The notes under the pieces were generated by a model. The model was not told the DNA's origin. It saw only the letters and a program-made list of their open reading frames with translations, and did not search any database. A program made the position numbers and the translations under genes. Source: Sphaerolaimus hirsutus (lineage: Eukaryota > Nematoda > Chromadorea > Monhysterida > Sphaerolaimidae). Taken from it: a stretch of 64,000 bases of DNA. Positions 1-14,200 of this stretch are shown in pieces (the first letter of the stretch is position 1; every line of letters starts with the position of its first letter). The stretch lies in contig OZ038456.1 of NCBI GenBank assembly GCA_964036195.1, positions 27,071,792-27,135,791 on the forward strand, written 5' to 3'.

Positions 1-3000
1 ATGTATACTTTTGAGTAAAGGTAAATATGTTTTAACAATTATGGAAATAGGTACATTAGTATATAGTAGTATATAGTAATATAAATCAATAAAACAATTG
101 AGTACCCTATATCCTTGAATAAGTCCCCCTTGAATAACTCCCCCTCGAATAACTCCCCCTTGTTAGCCGAGTGAGGAAAAAATAACTCCCCCCTTGAATA
201 CCCCCCTCATAATAGTGTGAAATATGACTTACATATTGATAACGTTTTGTGCATGTACTCCATCAGAAACATGACTTATTTCATATAAATATTCATGACT
301 ACTGATTTTTTTTCTTTATGTAGTATAAATTAACTGTGTGTATACATTTACTTCATCATCAGTTCTACTGAAAATTCTGAGGAAAAAATAAGTCCTCCTC
401 TTGAATAATTCCCCCATCAAAAAATTCTGATGAAAAAATAACTCCTCTCGGGACTTATTCAAGGATATACAGTAACTCCAAATTTCAATAAAATAAAACA
501 TTTAGACAAGTTTAACATGTTTGATGTATTTTTTTAATGTTAAATGTGTTTAATGCATGTGTTTCATGTATCATTATATGCAGTAGCAGTAAAATGCAAT
601 TGAACACTATTTGCACTATGTAGGTGTTGATGGTCTAATTCTGCTATGATTTCTTCTATACTAATGCTCACATTGTTCTTAACCAACATGCAAACTTTCA
701 ATGAAATCAGATAAGTATTCAGTGATTTATTAGCGAATTAAATCATCAGCCTGATTTGCTGCAGCCTGTATGTGAACATGGACATGCACAGCAAAAACAG
801 TGCTGGTGATCTGCCGTGATCTGCGGTGAAGTGTCTTCACACAGACCCTTGCAGGCACTTCAACGCACTTCACGAGTTTCTAATTTTTTATTTTTGTAAA
901 CAATTTACTGCAAATCCTCGAATAAGACCCCCCCTCGAATAACTCCCCCCATGGATAAGTCCCCCCTGCTGGCGGGGTGAGGAAAAAATAACTCCCCCCT
1001 TGAATAACTCCCCCCTCTCAGAAACTCCTCCCTATGATGAAAAGGATACAATGCAAAACTATAAAAGAATAGTAGCCTATGACAGCGACAGCAGATACAT
1101 AATGCGTATGCAGTGTATACACATTGTTATGTTGTTATTGGACGGTGAGATACCTTAATTAAACGAGTTTACAAACTGCATCCATACAATGAATTAAGTC
1201 CAAGTTTCCTTAGGAAATAAAAACTCCCCCCCTCGAATAACTCCCCCCTTGAATAACTCCCCCCTCCAAAACGTCTGATGAAAAAAGAACTCCCCTGGGG
1301 TTTTATTCGAGGATTTAGGGTAGTAAACAAATTCGTGAAGTGTCGGTGAAGTGCATTCCATCGGTGATGAGGCGTGATCAGGCTCTGAAGTGTATTCACA
1401 AGGGGCACTTCAGACCACTTCAGTGCACTTCACGAGCACATTATTTGCTGTGATGGACCTACATGTGCCGCTTGTCCGGTTGTGGTGAAGAAGGCCATCG
1501 CTGTCACTGCAAGCAGCATGATGTGTGCTTTGTGCATGTTTGTCATGGTGTTTTTTGTGCTCTCGGACTGGGATGATGTGTTGACTTGCCTGTTGACACA
1601 GACTGACTGCTTATTTGCAATTCTTGCCTTCATTTTATACTGTGCCAAGCGCCCGGCCTGGACCACGTTTAACGATGGCAAAACCGCTGTAAAAAAGTGT
1701 TTCCATTTTTACCAGTGTTTTTTTACAAATTTTTTTGGAGTTTTTGCGTGTTTTCTACAAAGTTAAAAAGTTTTGTTTTAAAATGTTTTTTACGAACTGC
1801 ATTTTCGAGTTTTGTGTTGTTTTTTTTTCCTAAAGAACTAGTTTTTAAAAGATTTTCAGTTTTCATTTTTTTTTACAAATAATTTGTGAATTTCTGCATG
1901 AACGCACGTGCACCGATTTTTCATGAACCATGCAATGTGACATTTTTTTCTAAATGCTCGTAGAAGGACAGGATAGCATTATAATTAGTGATTAATGCCA
2001 AAAACATTTATTTTACATCAGCTTATAGCGTATACCGGCTTTTATGACCGTCATTTTGGGAAAACTATTTTCTAAAATAAATCGAAATTTAAGAAAAAAA
2101 TTTTTTTAAACATTTAACAATTTTAGCACTTTTTCGAGAGGTTTTGCCATCGTCAGATTGGATTTAATGACTGGTTTCGGATCGTTTTAAAATCTGAAAG
2201 TAAATCCTGCGGGGCAACAAAAATTCCAGGATTAACGGTGTCTAAAAATAGTTTTTGCATTTACCCGATTCACATCATTGATAAATGTTGAAAGGACTTT
2301 GCGCGGATTGCGCCAGTTTGAATTCAATGTTCCCAGCTTTTTGAAACCAGGAATTATTTTCGTCCGCGCTTAAAATCAAACCAAAAACGAAATAGGTACC
2401 TAGCTGCTTCGAATAGCATGTCACGGCGTCGTTGAAAAAGTTTGTTCAAAGATATTGCATTGTGCTAACACACACTAGTTTTCCGCGTGACGCTTGTGAA
2501 AACTCAAATGGCGACGTGTTGCCATTCAGTTTTCCCATCTTGCATGAAGTAAAATTTAGAGGTGGAAAAAGGTGTGTGTTGGTTTTGCCAAGTCACAATT
2601 TTTCCCAACATGAATGCAATAGTGGAAAACTGAATGGAAAATGTTGCCATGTGGTATGGCGACACTTCTTGAATGTTGCCATACCACATGGCAACATGTC
2701 GCCATTGTCGCCATTGTGCCTACACACTAGTTTTCACCGTGACTTCGTGGGAAAACTAAAAAATTTTTAAATGTAAATTAATGAACATGGTTGAATGATT
2801 GATTTAAATTAAAATTTGAATTCAAATTAATGAAAGTTAAAATTTGAAAATTTGAAAACTTAAACACCATTAGCATACAATAAGAGTAGGCTGGATGTCG
2901 CCAGGTCGCCATTTCAGTTTTCACATCAGTCACAGTGAAAACTAGTGTGTGTAGGGCCATTGTCACCATGGACAACTATAATTCAATTTTCGACATGTGA

Positions 3001-5099
3001 ATGCAATAAGTGAAAACTGAAAAACTTTGCTGTGTAAGCAACTCTGTTGAACTAGCAATTAACCACAGCCATTTTTGACCTGCAGACAGAGGAGGAGGAG
3101 GAGGAGGAGGGCAATGTGAACAAATGTGATGTTCTATCTAGTGATGGAATGGTGCCATGGCGCTGGCGCCTTTTGAGGGCGCCAAAAGGTGCCACACCAT
3201 GGCGCCATTGGAGCTTGGCGCCCTTTTTCTGTGGCGCCGTTGGCGCCTGGCGCCCACTTTCTGAAAGGCGCCATGGCGCCCTTGGTGCATGGCGCCTTGC
3301 TTTAAAAGGGTGCCAAAATGGCACCAGCAGGATTTCAAGGATTTCAATTTCACTGTTAACTATGAATTTCCTGAAAATCTCTGATGAAATAATAACCCCC
3401 CCCCCCCTTGAATAAGCCCCCCCCTCAAAATACCCCCCTCAAATTTTCCACTCTGAAAAAATAAACCCCCTGGGGGTATTTGGAGGAAATATGGTATGTG
3501 AATAATGCCTTAGTAAATGGAATCATGCATTAGGATCAGAATTTTGAAAAATGTAATAGGAACACAAACATTACAAACAAAGCATGATTATTGTATTTTG
3601 ACCATATTTCTTGAGATTTTCATAGCTGTAATTTATTGCACAAATTTCAAACAAGTGAATGAGATTGAATAAGTGACTTTATTGGAAATGTGCAAGTGTG
3701 TATGAAACTATATCGATGTTGAAACAAGATAGGAACTAGTTACTCACTTATTGCACAACATTTAACTACTTAACTAAGTACTTCACAAATGACTTGCTAA
3801 ACCAATTTCCAAATGAATCAAACAAAGTCAAATAAAATGACTTCAAAAGTAAACACTGCTATTCTTTTTCACCAGTAATTACAAATAACACTGTTTGCAC
3901 TGTTTAAAAAAATGCATGTTGAGTTTTCACAATGTGCCAGCATGTTGACAATATTCCTTGGCTCAATAGCAGTTTTTGCAATGCATGATACAGTTTTCCA
4001 CTTTGTATGTCATTATGGGAACAGTATGCATACACCTTGTGAAAACTGGCGACACATGGCAACATGTGGCGACAGGTGGCTACAAGAAATGTTGCCACAC
4101 ATGTCGGCAGTTGTCACAATATGCAAGCCACTGTGGAAAACTGTCGCCATGGCAACAAAAATGGTGTCAAAATGTCGCCATTTCTGTCACCGTATCAGTG
4201 AGTTTTCACACGTGTGGCCACTTTGAAAAAGTATCTTCAAATGAGACATGAATGGACCAGAGATGTGAAATTTGGAATGAAAGAGAGAGAAAAAAACTGT
4301 ATGTGGCTGTAAATTTACAAGTATTACAAACTAACCAATGTTTTTATAAAAATTATTATGTTGTTGATAGTCAAAAATTATTTTAAAAAGAACAAAAGTA
4401 ACTGGAAGCAGAAAAATGTACATATTTATATACAGTTTCACATAGTGTATCACATGCAACATAAATAATGTTCCGGAAATCAATTTTTTTATGGTGCAAA
4501 ACTCATTAAACTTTCACCATTTTTTTCCAGTTTTCTCAAATGGGTGTCACAAAGGGATCATCATAAAAAAATTGCAAATGGCGGCCTTTTGCATCTGTTG
4601 CCTGCACAATGGGAAAACTAAATTGAGTTTTCCCACAAAAGTCACGCGGTAAACTAGTGTGTGTAGGGCCAATTCCTCCCCTTGAACTATTCCCCCCTCG
4701 AATAGTTCCCATCTCCAAAATTTCTGACGAAATAACAATTTCCCAGGAGGATTATTCGAGCTAATACGGTATTTATTTAACTCCATTTGAACTGAGAATA
4801 AAATCAAATAAATATGGTAATGACGTAGCACTTTTCAACAGCTGTGGTGAGTGAAAGGAAAACGAACATAGTTTTTTTCAGTTTGGTTGATAAAAATCGG
4901 TAGCGCTGCCGATCTGCGGCTGAGATAAACAGAAACAACGAAAAAAATTCCACTGGTCCCGAAGAAACCCTTTCTGTGGGTTCCCACAACTAGTGATTTA
5001 TTTGCACCATGGTGCTGGCGCCATTTGAGTGCTCCAAAGGACCGCGCCATGGTGTGGTGCATGGCGGTGGCGGGTCACTAACACAGCAAAAAATGGGGG

Positions 5100-5450
5100 T
5101 TTGATGCGTCGTGAAGCGTCTTGAAGTGTCTTCACGGCAACACTTCCCGACGCTTCACGAAGCTGGTGGGCGCTTCCCGGCGCTTCACGAAGTTGAATGT
5201 GATGACACTTCACATCACACACGTGCGTCAACGATGCTGCACAATGTTTGTGAAGTGTCTTCTCTGCGTCAGAATTCGGGAAGCGCTCTTCACGAAATTT
5301 TGGCCACCGTGAAGCTAGGTGAAGTGTGTGGAAGACACTTCACCAAAAATATCGTGAAGCGTGTTGAAGCGTGTGGAAGTGTCTTCACAGAGGCCGCTTC
5401 ACGCGCATCCAGCACGCTTCCCGACGCATCACACGGCCATTTTTTGCTGT
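5100..5450. repeat. GAAGTGTCTTCAC repeat block
   Basis: Interspersed GAAGCGT, GAAGTGTCTTCAC and CTTCACGAAG motifs in both orientations, a foldback-like cluster; shorter relatives at 815-880 and 1335-1435. Confidence 0.65.
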
Positions 5451-7667
5451 GTAACGAATGGCAAAACGACTGGAAAACGTGTTCAAAATTTTCGTGTATT
5501 TTCAAAAATGATTTCAATTTTTTTGCCATCACGTAAACCATCACGCAACTTCTAAAGTTCTGTTTAATTTTACTGGTATTTAAGTAGGTAAATGTTTATG
5601 CGATTTATTTCATTTTCATTGTTTTATCACTCTGCTGTGACATTCCATGGTACCTATTTATGACATTTATGTCTTTGGACATAAACATTACATATTTACA
5701 ATGTACAATCATTTATGCATTCGCTTCGCGTGCCCACTTTGTTTACTCAGTGGTTCAGAAAATTGGTCTGAATTGAACGCTGTCGCCATTGAGGGACAAA
5801 AGTACACAAACAAAATTGCATACTATGGCAGTTTTTGTGGCACAAGTGAAATGCGCGTGAGTAAACATTGTAATGAGTAAACAAATTAGTTTACTCAATC
5901 CACACAGAAAATAAAGAATTTACGCCTTCTACAGGGGTTTACTCATTCCACATTGAATTGCAGCTTGTAATGAACCGAAATCTCGAAAACTCATAAATCA
6001 GCTATGAACAGAGTTTTCTAGAATGAATTATTCTTATGCTCTGTAGTTGACTGAATCGACAATTTTCATTTAGTTGACGGAAAATAACTCTACTTAATTC
6101 AAATGTATTGAACCCTGATTTATGAGTTCTCGAAATTTCAGTTGGAAAATAGTGTTCAGTCCAGTGCAAAATGTTCAGTCCAATCAGTAAAAACAAAAAT
6201 GTGGTCCAGCCATTATTCAATCCACAGATTTAGTGAACATAAATACCTAGATAGATAAACCCCTTTCGCTTTTGCTTTGCCAACTTTCCATTCCGTACTA
6301 TGCATAGTAAAAATTGAATATTTCTCACGCGGCGCGTGTGAATTCCGAATGTGCTGTTCTCATGGAAACGTGACGTGGGTTTTGCTACACTTGAAATGTG
6401 TACTTGGACCGTTCCAAAAGTATCAGGACAGGCGAAACTTTTTATTGTGTCTTACATGCAAATTGTGCTTTACGAAGTGCATGTTTCCATGCATTTTGTT
6501 CCATTCTCAGCGGAGGAATAGAGAATTGTGGAATAAAGTAGAGATATTTTATATTGGATACTTTATCAAGTTAAAAGGCAGTGATAAAATACAAATTTAC
6601 AATCACTTTTTAAGGTGATACTTCAGTATAGATGATTCCAATCCAAATTACTTTTGACCAAACTAAAAACAATTTAAACTAAAACCAAAACCTACTGATA
6701 AAAGGAAATATAAAAAGTACAACATAACATACCTATATTTTTATGCTGAAAAGTGTGATTCTATGTGCTCATTGGTACATTTTGTATTGTTTAACTTGCA
6801 TGCAAATGTTTGAACTCACTGAACTTAGAACAAAAGCCAGTCACTTGACTTGACATTTATTAGTGCCCACTTGACAAAGTGAAAAAATCCCACCAGATTA
6901 AAGTTCAAAAGTTTCATCCAACTGTCACAACTAAAGAAATTAACTGTGTACTCATTTAATGAACAACACACGCAGAGAGTACAAACATATTGGAGAAATT
7001 CTGTTAGAATCGCCACTGTAAACATCTTGTTGGAACACGCGGGCCAGTGTATCGATTTTGCCTGTTCTCCCACTGTTTCTCAGGTCACACAATAATATCC
7101 TACCTAAATCCAATTCAATTTCATATCTCAAAATATGGTTCGGTCGAAAATTTGCACAATTTTCGCGCGCATTGTGCTCGATTTCACTGCATTTTTGGCG
7201 CAATTTTAATTCTATTTAACTAGCGAAATATGCCGAATTTCGCGAATCCAAGTTTTTTCTGTTGCGTCGGGGAAAAAACTGGTAAATTGTTGATGGTTTG
7301 AGGAGAAGCATGAAAAGAAAGCTGAGAATTAATGAGGCTAATCACTTCTCCAGATTTGGCTGGCTCAGTGAAAAGTTGGTCGTTTTTATTTTTGACCGTT
7401 CAGTTTGTCTCGGCTGCACTATTTCTTCTGACTGCACATTTTGCATTGAAATTTACCATTTAAAGGCTTAATCAATAACAGATAACTGAGGCGGGTTGTG
7501 GAGCTTTGATCAGTTAACATTTAACCCAGTCAATGGTAAACAATATGAAAATACATTTATAGTTATTGTTTACTACAACGCTTATTATTTGTGTGTGATT
7601 CATTTATTTCCATGAATTTGGGTAGGTAAAATATGCATCTTTTTTCTGAAGCTGAACTTAGTGCAGG

Positions 7668-8076
7668 TACCGTAAATACTCGAATAAGTCCCCCCTCGAA
7701 TAACCCCCCTCGAATAGCTCCCCCCCTCGAATACCCCCCATGTGAACAGATTGTGGCAAAAAATAACACACCCCCCTCGATTAACTCCACCCTACTCTAT
7801 GGGTGTGAAAGTTGTATATGTATAAAAGTGCTGTAAATATGTATGTATACAAAAAAGTATATATTATTTTGCAAATGATGTTTACTAGCATTGATTTCAT
7901 TGTATTAGAAACAGATTTTACATGCATGAAGTTACCCCATTTCTACAGTAAATATATTGATCATGCATTTTACTTCATATTCTGACGGAAAAAAGTCCTC
8001 CCCTCGGAAAAGTCCCCCCGCAAATATTCTGTCGAAAAAATAACTCACCCGGGGACTTATTCGAGGATATACGGTA
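7668..8076. mobile_element. C/G-rich MITE, divergent copy upstream of disp exon 1
   Basis: TACCGTAAATACTCGAATAA at left, TTATTCGAGGATATACGGTA at right. Confidence 0.75.
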
Positions 8077-8134
8077 TATCACTCTGGAAAAAACACCACA
8101 TTCATTTCGCAAATTAAAAAAACCTCCCCCTCAG

Positions 8135-8261
8135 ATACGCAATAATCATCCGAGAATGGCCGGGGGTCGTTCTGGCGGTGATATTCGCGGTGGCCACGAG
8201 TTTGTGCAGTCTGGCCGCGCTGCACTTTTCCAAGCACCCCCCGGACTGGGACCCGAAAACT
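8135..8261 (+). CDS. disp: disp exon 1 of visible set (TM1)
   Basis: Acceptor CCTCAG at 8129-8134; begins with the third base of a split codon. Encodes YAIIIREWPGVVLAV then a hydrophobic TM1 and HPPDWDPKT, matching the start of Dispatched. Donor GTGCGT after 8261, phase 0. The MITE 7668-8076 ends about 60 bp upstream. Confidence 0.85.
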
Positions 8262-11200
8262 GTGCGTGCTTCACATTTGGGCCACTCAAATGTTGTCAAT
8301 GTTGTGAAAGTCATGTAAAAGAACTAAAAAGAATTTTACATTTTGCGGGGTATTTTACATTTTACATTTACCGTGGCTTTTTTATGTCTTAACTTAAGCG
8401 GGAATTAGAGCTCAGCGTCGATTCGACGTGAAATGACGACGTGAAATGACGTCGTGAAATTAATTACACGAGTGTGGATCATGCTACGGGTCTACAATTT
8501 TCTAAGGATAATATATGAATCAATACCTTAATCGTGTCCAATACTGAGTGTTATCAGCCACAACCAGAGCGAATTGAAAAATTCAATTTTTATCATTCCA
8601 CGTCATCATTTTACGTCAGAGAACAACTTTACATTTCACGTCAGACTATTGCAAGCAGCAGTCTGACGTGAAATGTCAAGTTGTTCCCTGACACTGTGAC
8701 GTGAAATGATGATGACGTGAAATGATAAAAATTGAATTTTTCAATTCGCTCTGGTTGTGGCTGATAACACTCAGTATTGGACACGATTAAGGTATTGATT
8801 CATATATTATCCTTAGAAAATTGTAGACCCGTAGCATGATCCACACTCGTGTAATTAATTTCACGACATCATTTCACGTCGTCATTTCACGTCGAATCGA
8901 CGCTGAGCTCTAATTCCCGCTTTACGGAATCGGCACTTGTCAAGCATAGTGATGTAAAAAGCGCCACGACTTTGGCGCTCAGCGCCAAAAGCGCCATGGC
9001 GCTTTTCCGACTCCTAGCGCCAAGCGCCAATAGCGCCAGAGCTAAATGGCGCCAATCGCCAAAAGCGCCATTGCGCTCCTTGCTTTGGCGCTAGCGCCAG
9101 GTGCTAGCGCCATGGTGCTTTTACACCACTAGTCCCGCAACATGTAAGTGTTCCCGAAATGAAGAAAATTTCATCAGGCATTTTACATGACATTTGATAA
9201 ATCTGCGTAACATTCTACATTTACATGACACTTTACAGGGCGGGACTGCCCCCTTGCATTGACAGTTCAATTGGATTTACGTTTTTTTATAAAAAATCAC
9301 TTCTCGCAGGGCTTCGAAGCCAGAGGCACCGCTTTATCAGAACGGCGCATGGCATATCACTTAATCAGAAACCTGCCATTTCACTTGAAAAAGTCCAAAC
9401 TTGATGACAATAAGTCTAGCAATGAGCAACTACGTGATGAAGGTGTCTACGAATACACGAGACGGTACCCTAGGGATGCTGATAAGGCGCAGGGGGCTGT
9501 ACAGGGCGCCAGCGATGGCAAAAACCAAGGAACAGATATTCAGGTGCGAGTGTAAAGGCTAAATTGTTCGGGAAAGTGTTTGAATCAGAAAGTGCGGGAA
9601 AAAGGAAAACTTTCAAAAACGAAAAAACAACAACAATTTTTTAGGCTTCCAATCTTCAGTAACCCTGTGGTGCCACTCCTGGACCCTGTAAAATGTAAAA
9701 TTTTCGTTGCCTGTATTTAATTTGCCATTTTGCAGGGCAATTTACTTGACATTTTCCAGGGCATTTTTCAGGCTCGCCGGAATTCGCAGTTTTTGCGCGA
9801 CACAAGTTTGTCGCGCAGGTAGTGATGGAATGGCGCCACAGTGCTGGCACCATTTGAGGTTATGGCAAAACTTTTGTTGCGCAAAAAATGGCACAACACC
9901 CTGGCGCCCTAAAATGGCGCCAGCGCCACGGCACCATTCCATCACTACCTGCGCGACAAAATTGTGTCGCGCACAATTGTGTTGTGCGTTGGAACTTATT
10001 CCGACCCCATTTTACATGACAATTCTACAGGAATCGAGGTGGACCACAATCCCCACCCCTCACTCACCCATTGGTCCATTCCCCCCTATGCAACCGCAGG
10101 GGGCGGAGTCAGCACCGGGGGCGGGCGCGGACGAGTGGGCCAAGCAGTTGGCGCAGATCTACCTGTCCTCCCCTTGCATACAGCTTCAGCACAACCAAAC
10201 CGTGCAGGCCAAAGCTGGTAGGTTGTGGTGGTTTGTGGTGGTTTGTGGTGGTTTGTGGTGGTTTGTGGTGGTTTGTGGTGGTTTGTGGTGGTTTGTGATG
10301 GTTTGTGGTGGTTTGTGGTGGTTCGGGTACTGGGGGTAGTAAGGTAGCCTGTACAGTGTAAAGTAAAGTGTCAAATGTCATGTGAATGTCATGTCATGCA
10401 AATTTGTAAAATTAGTACAGCCGTAATAATGTTATGTCATGTAAATTTGATATCCTTTAATTTGATACAAGATATGCTTTATTTACAATTTACCATGTCA
10501 TTTTTGCTCAATTTGCACACAAATTATTTATCATATGCCTACAGGGGAACGATTTGGGGAACATTTCCCCCACTCGTCTAACAGGGGCAGTTTTTGAAGA
10601 GGGGAGATTGTTCAAGGCGAGAGAATTATCCAAGGGGCGGAATTATTCGATTGATACCGTTAATACGTGATACGGTTAATATCGAAACATAGGATCCTTT
10701 TTAAACTGTATATCCTAATGTAGCAATATCATTGTTCCACTCTCAGTGACGTACCTGGTAAAAGTGGTGCACAGGGCGGAGTCGGTGGAGACGCTGTTCT
10801 CGCTGGAGGCCATGCTCGAGTTGTGCCATCTGGCAGATGATATCGATTACAGGTCGGTTTTCTAGTTGCACCACCCACTCTGGAATGAAATAAAAATTTT
10901 CTAGAAAAACGCAGAGAAAATATACATCAGTATAAATGAGATATTTTTATATACCTATTTTTTTTCTTAAAAAACATAATTAAATAACTCCAAAAACATG
11001 GTCAAAATATAAAGAAATATAAGATTTTTTTATTTTCTTTTATTTTTCAAAATATAAATCTCCCAGGGTTTTAGGAACGCTATAGTTAAGGGAGCTATAG
11101 AAAATATACATAAGCCCCTTTTAGAATGACTAGAGTCCAGCAGTTGGGGCGCTCGTGTTCTATACAAAATCGGGTTCGATTCCCCCCTGTAACAGTGCAA

Positions 11201-14200
11201 TTTTTGCACTCTTTCTCTATCTATTTATACCCAACACCCCATTCCAGCGCGTGGACCTCCCTAATCGCCTACACCAGTGGCTTCTCCCTGCCGTCGCACC
11301 TGTCCTGCGTGGCCCAGTCCCCCCAACTACCCGCGTACAACTGCTCTTTCCTGACCCGGCAGCATGTAGACGAGTTGAGGGAGGTTGTCACCACTTGTGC
11401 AGGGTATAGGGATCACATGTTGAGGTGCTATATGGCTATGGAGGGGGGAGGGTTGGAAAAGTGTCTTGGCACACTGCCAGTGGGTTGGGTTGGGTTGGCA
11501 CAGTTTTGAAAAGTTCTTATATTGTGCAACTGTTTTCGATTTTGTATCTAAAGAAGCCTAAAAATGTTTATCGTAAATTTTTTCGAATTTCGAAAATGTC
11601 GCATATTTTGGAGAGAAAAAAACGACTATTTATAAGCATTATCCACACAACTTCGCAGAAGCCGTGCAACCAACGCCTAGTAGCCGACATGTTTTGGTAC
11701 TTCCTCCCCAACGACATATTTGGCCCAGTGCCAAACAAAACTTCGTCGCTGCGACTGCACAGCGGCCCGCTGCACGTGGTGACCTTCCTGCCGCCGTTCA
11801 CCTTGGCCGCGTACAAACGACGCGTCAAGAAGCCGCCCCACTTGGACGCGTACATGCAGCTGCGACGGCATGTTGCCAACTACTCGGCGGGCATGCGCCA
11901 CTGGCGGCTGGTCGGCATGCACACCGGCACCAAGCTGAATGAGTTTGATTTGCAGCTGGCAAGCGACGTGCCACTGGGTGGGTCAGGTCCACAGATAATC
12001 ATTCACGCCCATAGGCGGCGCAAGCACCCAATTTGTGCTTGTGACATTCACAATCACATTGGCCAAAATTTGACCTTGTGCACTTTTTACTAGGTAAACA
12101 TAGGTATTTCTGCTTGTGACACCGAAGATTGCGCTTGTGACATTCACAAGCGCACAAGCACTTACGCCGCCTATGTTCACGCCTATTTCAATTAGAATCA
12201 CGATTTAATTATGTCTCCCCTATTTTTTTTCACAGTGAAGTCGCCACACCTACATACACATAAATTTTACTCAAGGTTTGTAAAATGTCATGCAAAATGT
12301 CAAACTTTCTTATTTTTCAGTGACTAATCATTTGACAATTTTCAAGACATATTACATGAACTTTGGCACTACGCGTGACATTCTTAATGGCATTTTACAG
12401 GGTCTTTGAGTCGAGTGCCGCTTTGCATGTGCCACTCACTCAAAAGCGCCCCACCACAGGCGTGCTCTCGTGCGGGGTAGTCCTACTGCTCGTCCTTCTC
12501 TACACGGGCAGCCCCAGCTACACGCTGGCCATGGCGCTGGGGCTGGGCTACTCGATCGGGCTGGCCTACGTGCTGTACACGTGGGTGTTCGGCATCGAGC
12601 TGTTCGGCTTCATGAACCTGCTCGTGTTCGTGCTGCTCATCGGCATCGGCGCCGATGATGCCTTCGTGCTGCAGCACTTGGTGCATGCGGCCAGGGTCAA
12701 GGCTAGGCAGGTGGTGTGGGGGAGGCTACTAGTTGCTAGCTTCATAGAAAGGGTTGTCGGTTGGGGTTGATGGAAATGTCATGTAAAGTGCAAAATTTCA
12801 TGTAAAAAGTAAAATTCCATGTCGAATGCCAGTAATATCTTTCACTTTCTTTCTGGGCATTGAACACTTTTAATGACTTTTTACAGACCGTGTTTTTATA
12901 AAAGAAGGTGCCCTTCTATATATTCGTCAATTTCTTACCCGCCCTTCTGTTGGAGGCTCATACCCCGTTTTTGTGGGCCAAAAAGTCCAAAATAGTGTAA
13001 CTTCTATTGTAAACCTTCTATTATAAGAAATACGGTATCCCCTTACCACACATGCAAATTGTCAAGTCACTGGTGTATTCCAAACAGTTAGCCCCCCTGA
13101 CAGAGCGGCGCTCCCCCGGGCACGCTGCAGTTGCTCTACGAGAGGGCGCTGTCGCACGCGGCCCTGTCCATGCTGGTCACCAGCGCCACCACCAGCGCCG
13201 CCTTCTTCGCCAACGCCATCAGCAATGTGGTGTGCATCAGGTTGGGGGCGGAGTTTACAGTGGGTTTACAGTGTGACTACTCCGTGTGCGGTGCAGATTT
13301 GTGTGAAAATTTTGGAAGTGTTCCAACCAGAACAAGTTTACAGCCGAAATTTCCAAGACTGAATAATCTGTGTTGACTGTTGAACACATTTAAGTTTATT
13401 GGAATGAGTGATTGTTGATTTGCGCGAAAATTAGTTACCCCCATTCCGAAAAATCTCCTCATTACGGTAAACTCTATACATTCGAAGCTGATACCGTTAA
13501 GGTTATCGAAGTTTCGGCTGCAAACTAGTTGTGTTGGGCCATCCCAAAAAAAGAAGAAAAATTCAGAAAAAAACAACATTCAAAATGTTTAAAACGCCTT
13601 TGTCCAGATGCACAACGTTCAAAATCGCAGTTACAATTGGCACACTGCCAACGCGATGTTATCGGCGCACAGTGAAACAAATATGTCAACCCAAAACCCA
13701 AACACACTCAGGTGCTTCGGGGTGTTCGCCGGGTGCGCGGTGCTGGCCAACTACCTGTTCGCGGTGACTTGGCTGCCTGCCAGCCTGGCCCTGTCGCACA
13801 AGTGCCTGGGGCCCCTGGCTGACAAACTGCTCAGAGTGGAGCTCATTGCCAACTGCACCAGGGTTAGACACATTGGGACAAGTGCTCTGTGCATGTCGCA
13901 TTTATATTGTCAATTGTGCCCACATTATGCTACGCTTACAGCTCGACGTAAAATTCCAGCGTAAAATTCCATCGCAAAATTGATTACATCACAGTGGATG
14001 ATGATACAGGTCTGCAATTTTTCATGGAGGATATGTCTATCAATACCTTCATTGTGACGGGTCACCTTCCACGATCACTTCTATTTGATTGTAAAAATTC
14101 AAAAAATTCTATTTTACGTTACGCCAGCTGAAGAAAAATCAATCGATAATCAGCTACGCCAGGTGATTGCTTGCAATGACATAGCGTAGACTTGATTTTT

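Larger units (their letters stand above)
1..8134. other. Gene-free repeat-rich region upstream of visible disp exons
   Basis: No exon recognised. It holds C-rich MITEs ending near TACCGTA (105-475, 907-1321, 3395-3495, 4671-4770, 7668-8076), GAAGTGTCTTCAC repeats (815-880, 1335-1435, 5100-5450), degenerate elements with GTGAAAACT ends (2460-3030, 3912-4230), and GGCGCC palindromes (3141-3330). 5880-7560 shows nothing I can name. It may be intron between disp exons or intergenic. Confidence 0.55.

Noticed and set aside
10031-10099. Upstream extension of disp exon 3 (ESRWTTIPTPHSP...)
   Set aside because: In frame, but the sequence looks like the terminus of the CTGTAAA element; kept only as an alternative start.
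10109-10381. Open frame with HHKPPQTTTN repeats
   Set aside because: Reverse-strand translation of the 10-bp minisatellite.
11133-11190. Possible tRNA gene
   Set aside because: A- and B-box-like motifs are present but no acceptor stem or anticodon arm can be paired; the related copy at 31306-31411 shares a non-tRNA tail, so it is a SINE.
12895-13037. CCCTTCTATTAGAAG block as a possible disp exon
   Set aside because: Same sequence recurs at 31965-32640, so it is a dispersed repeat; no Dispatched similarity.
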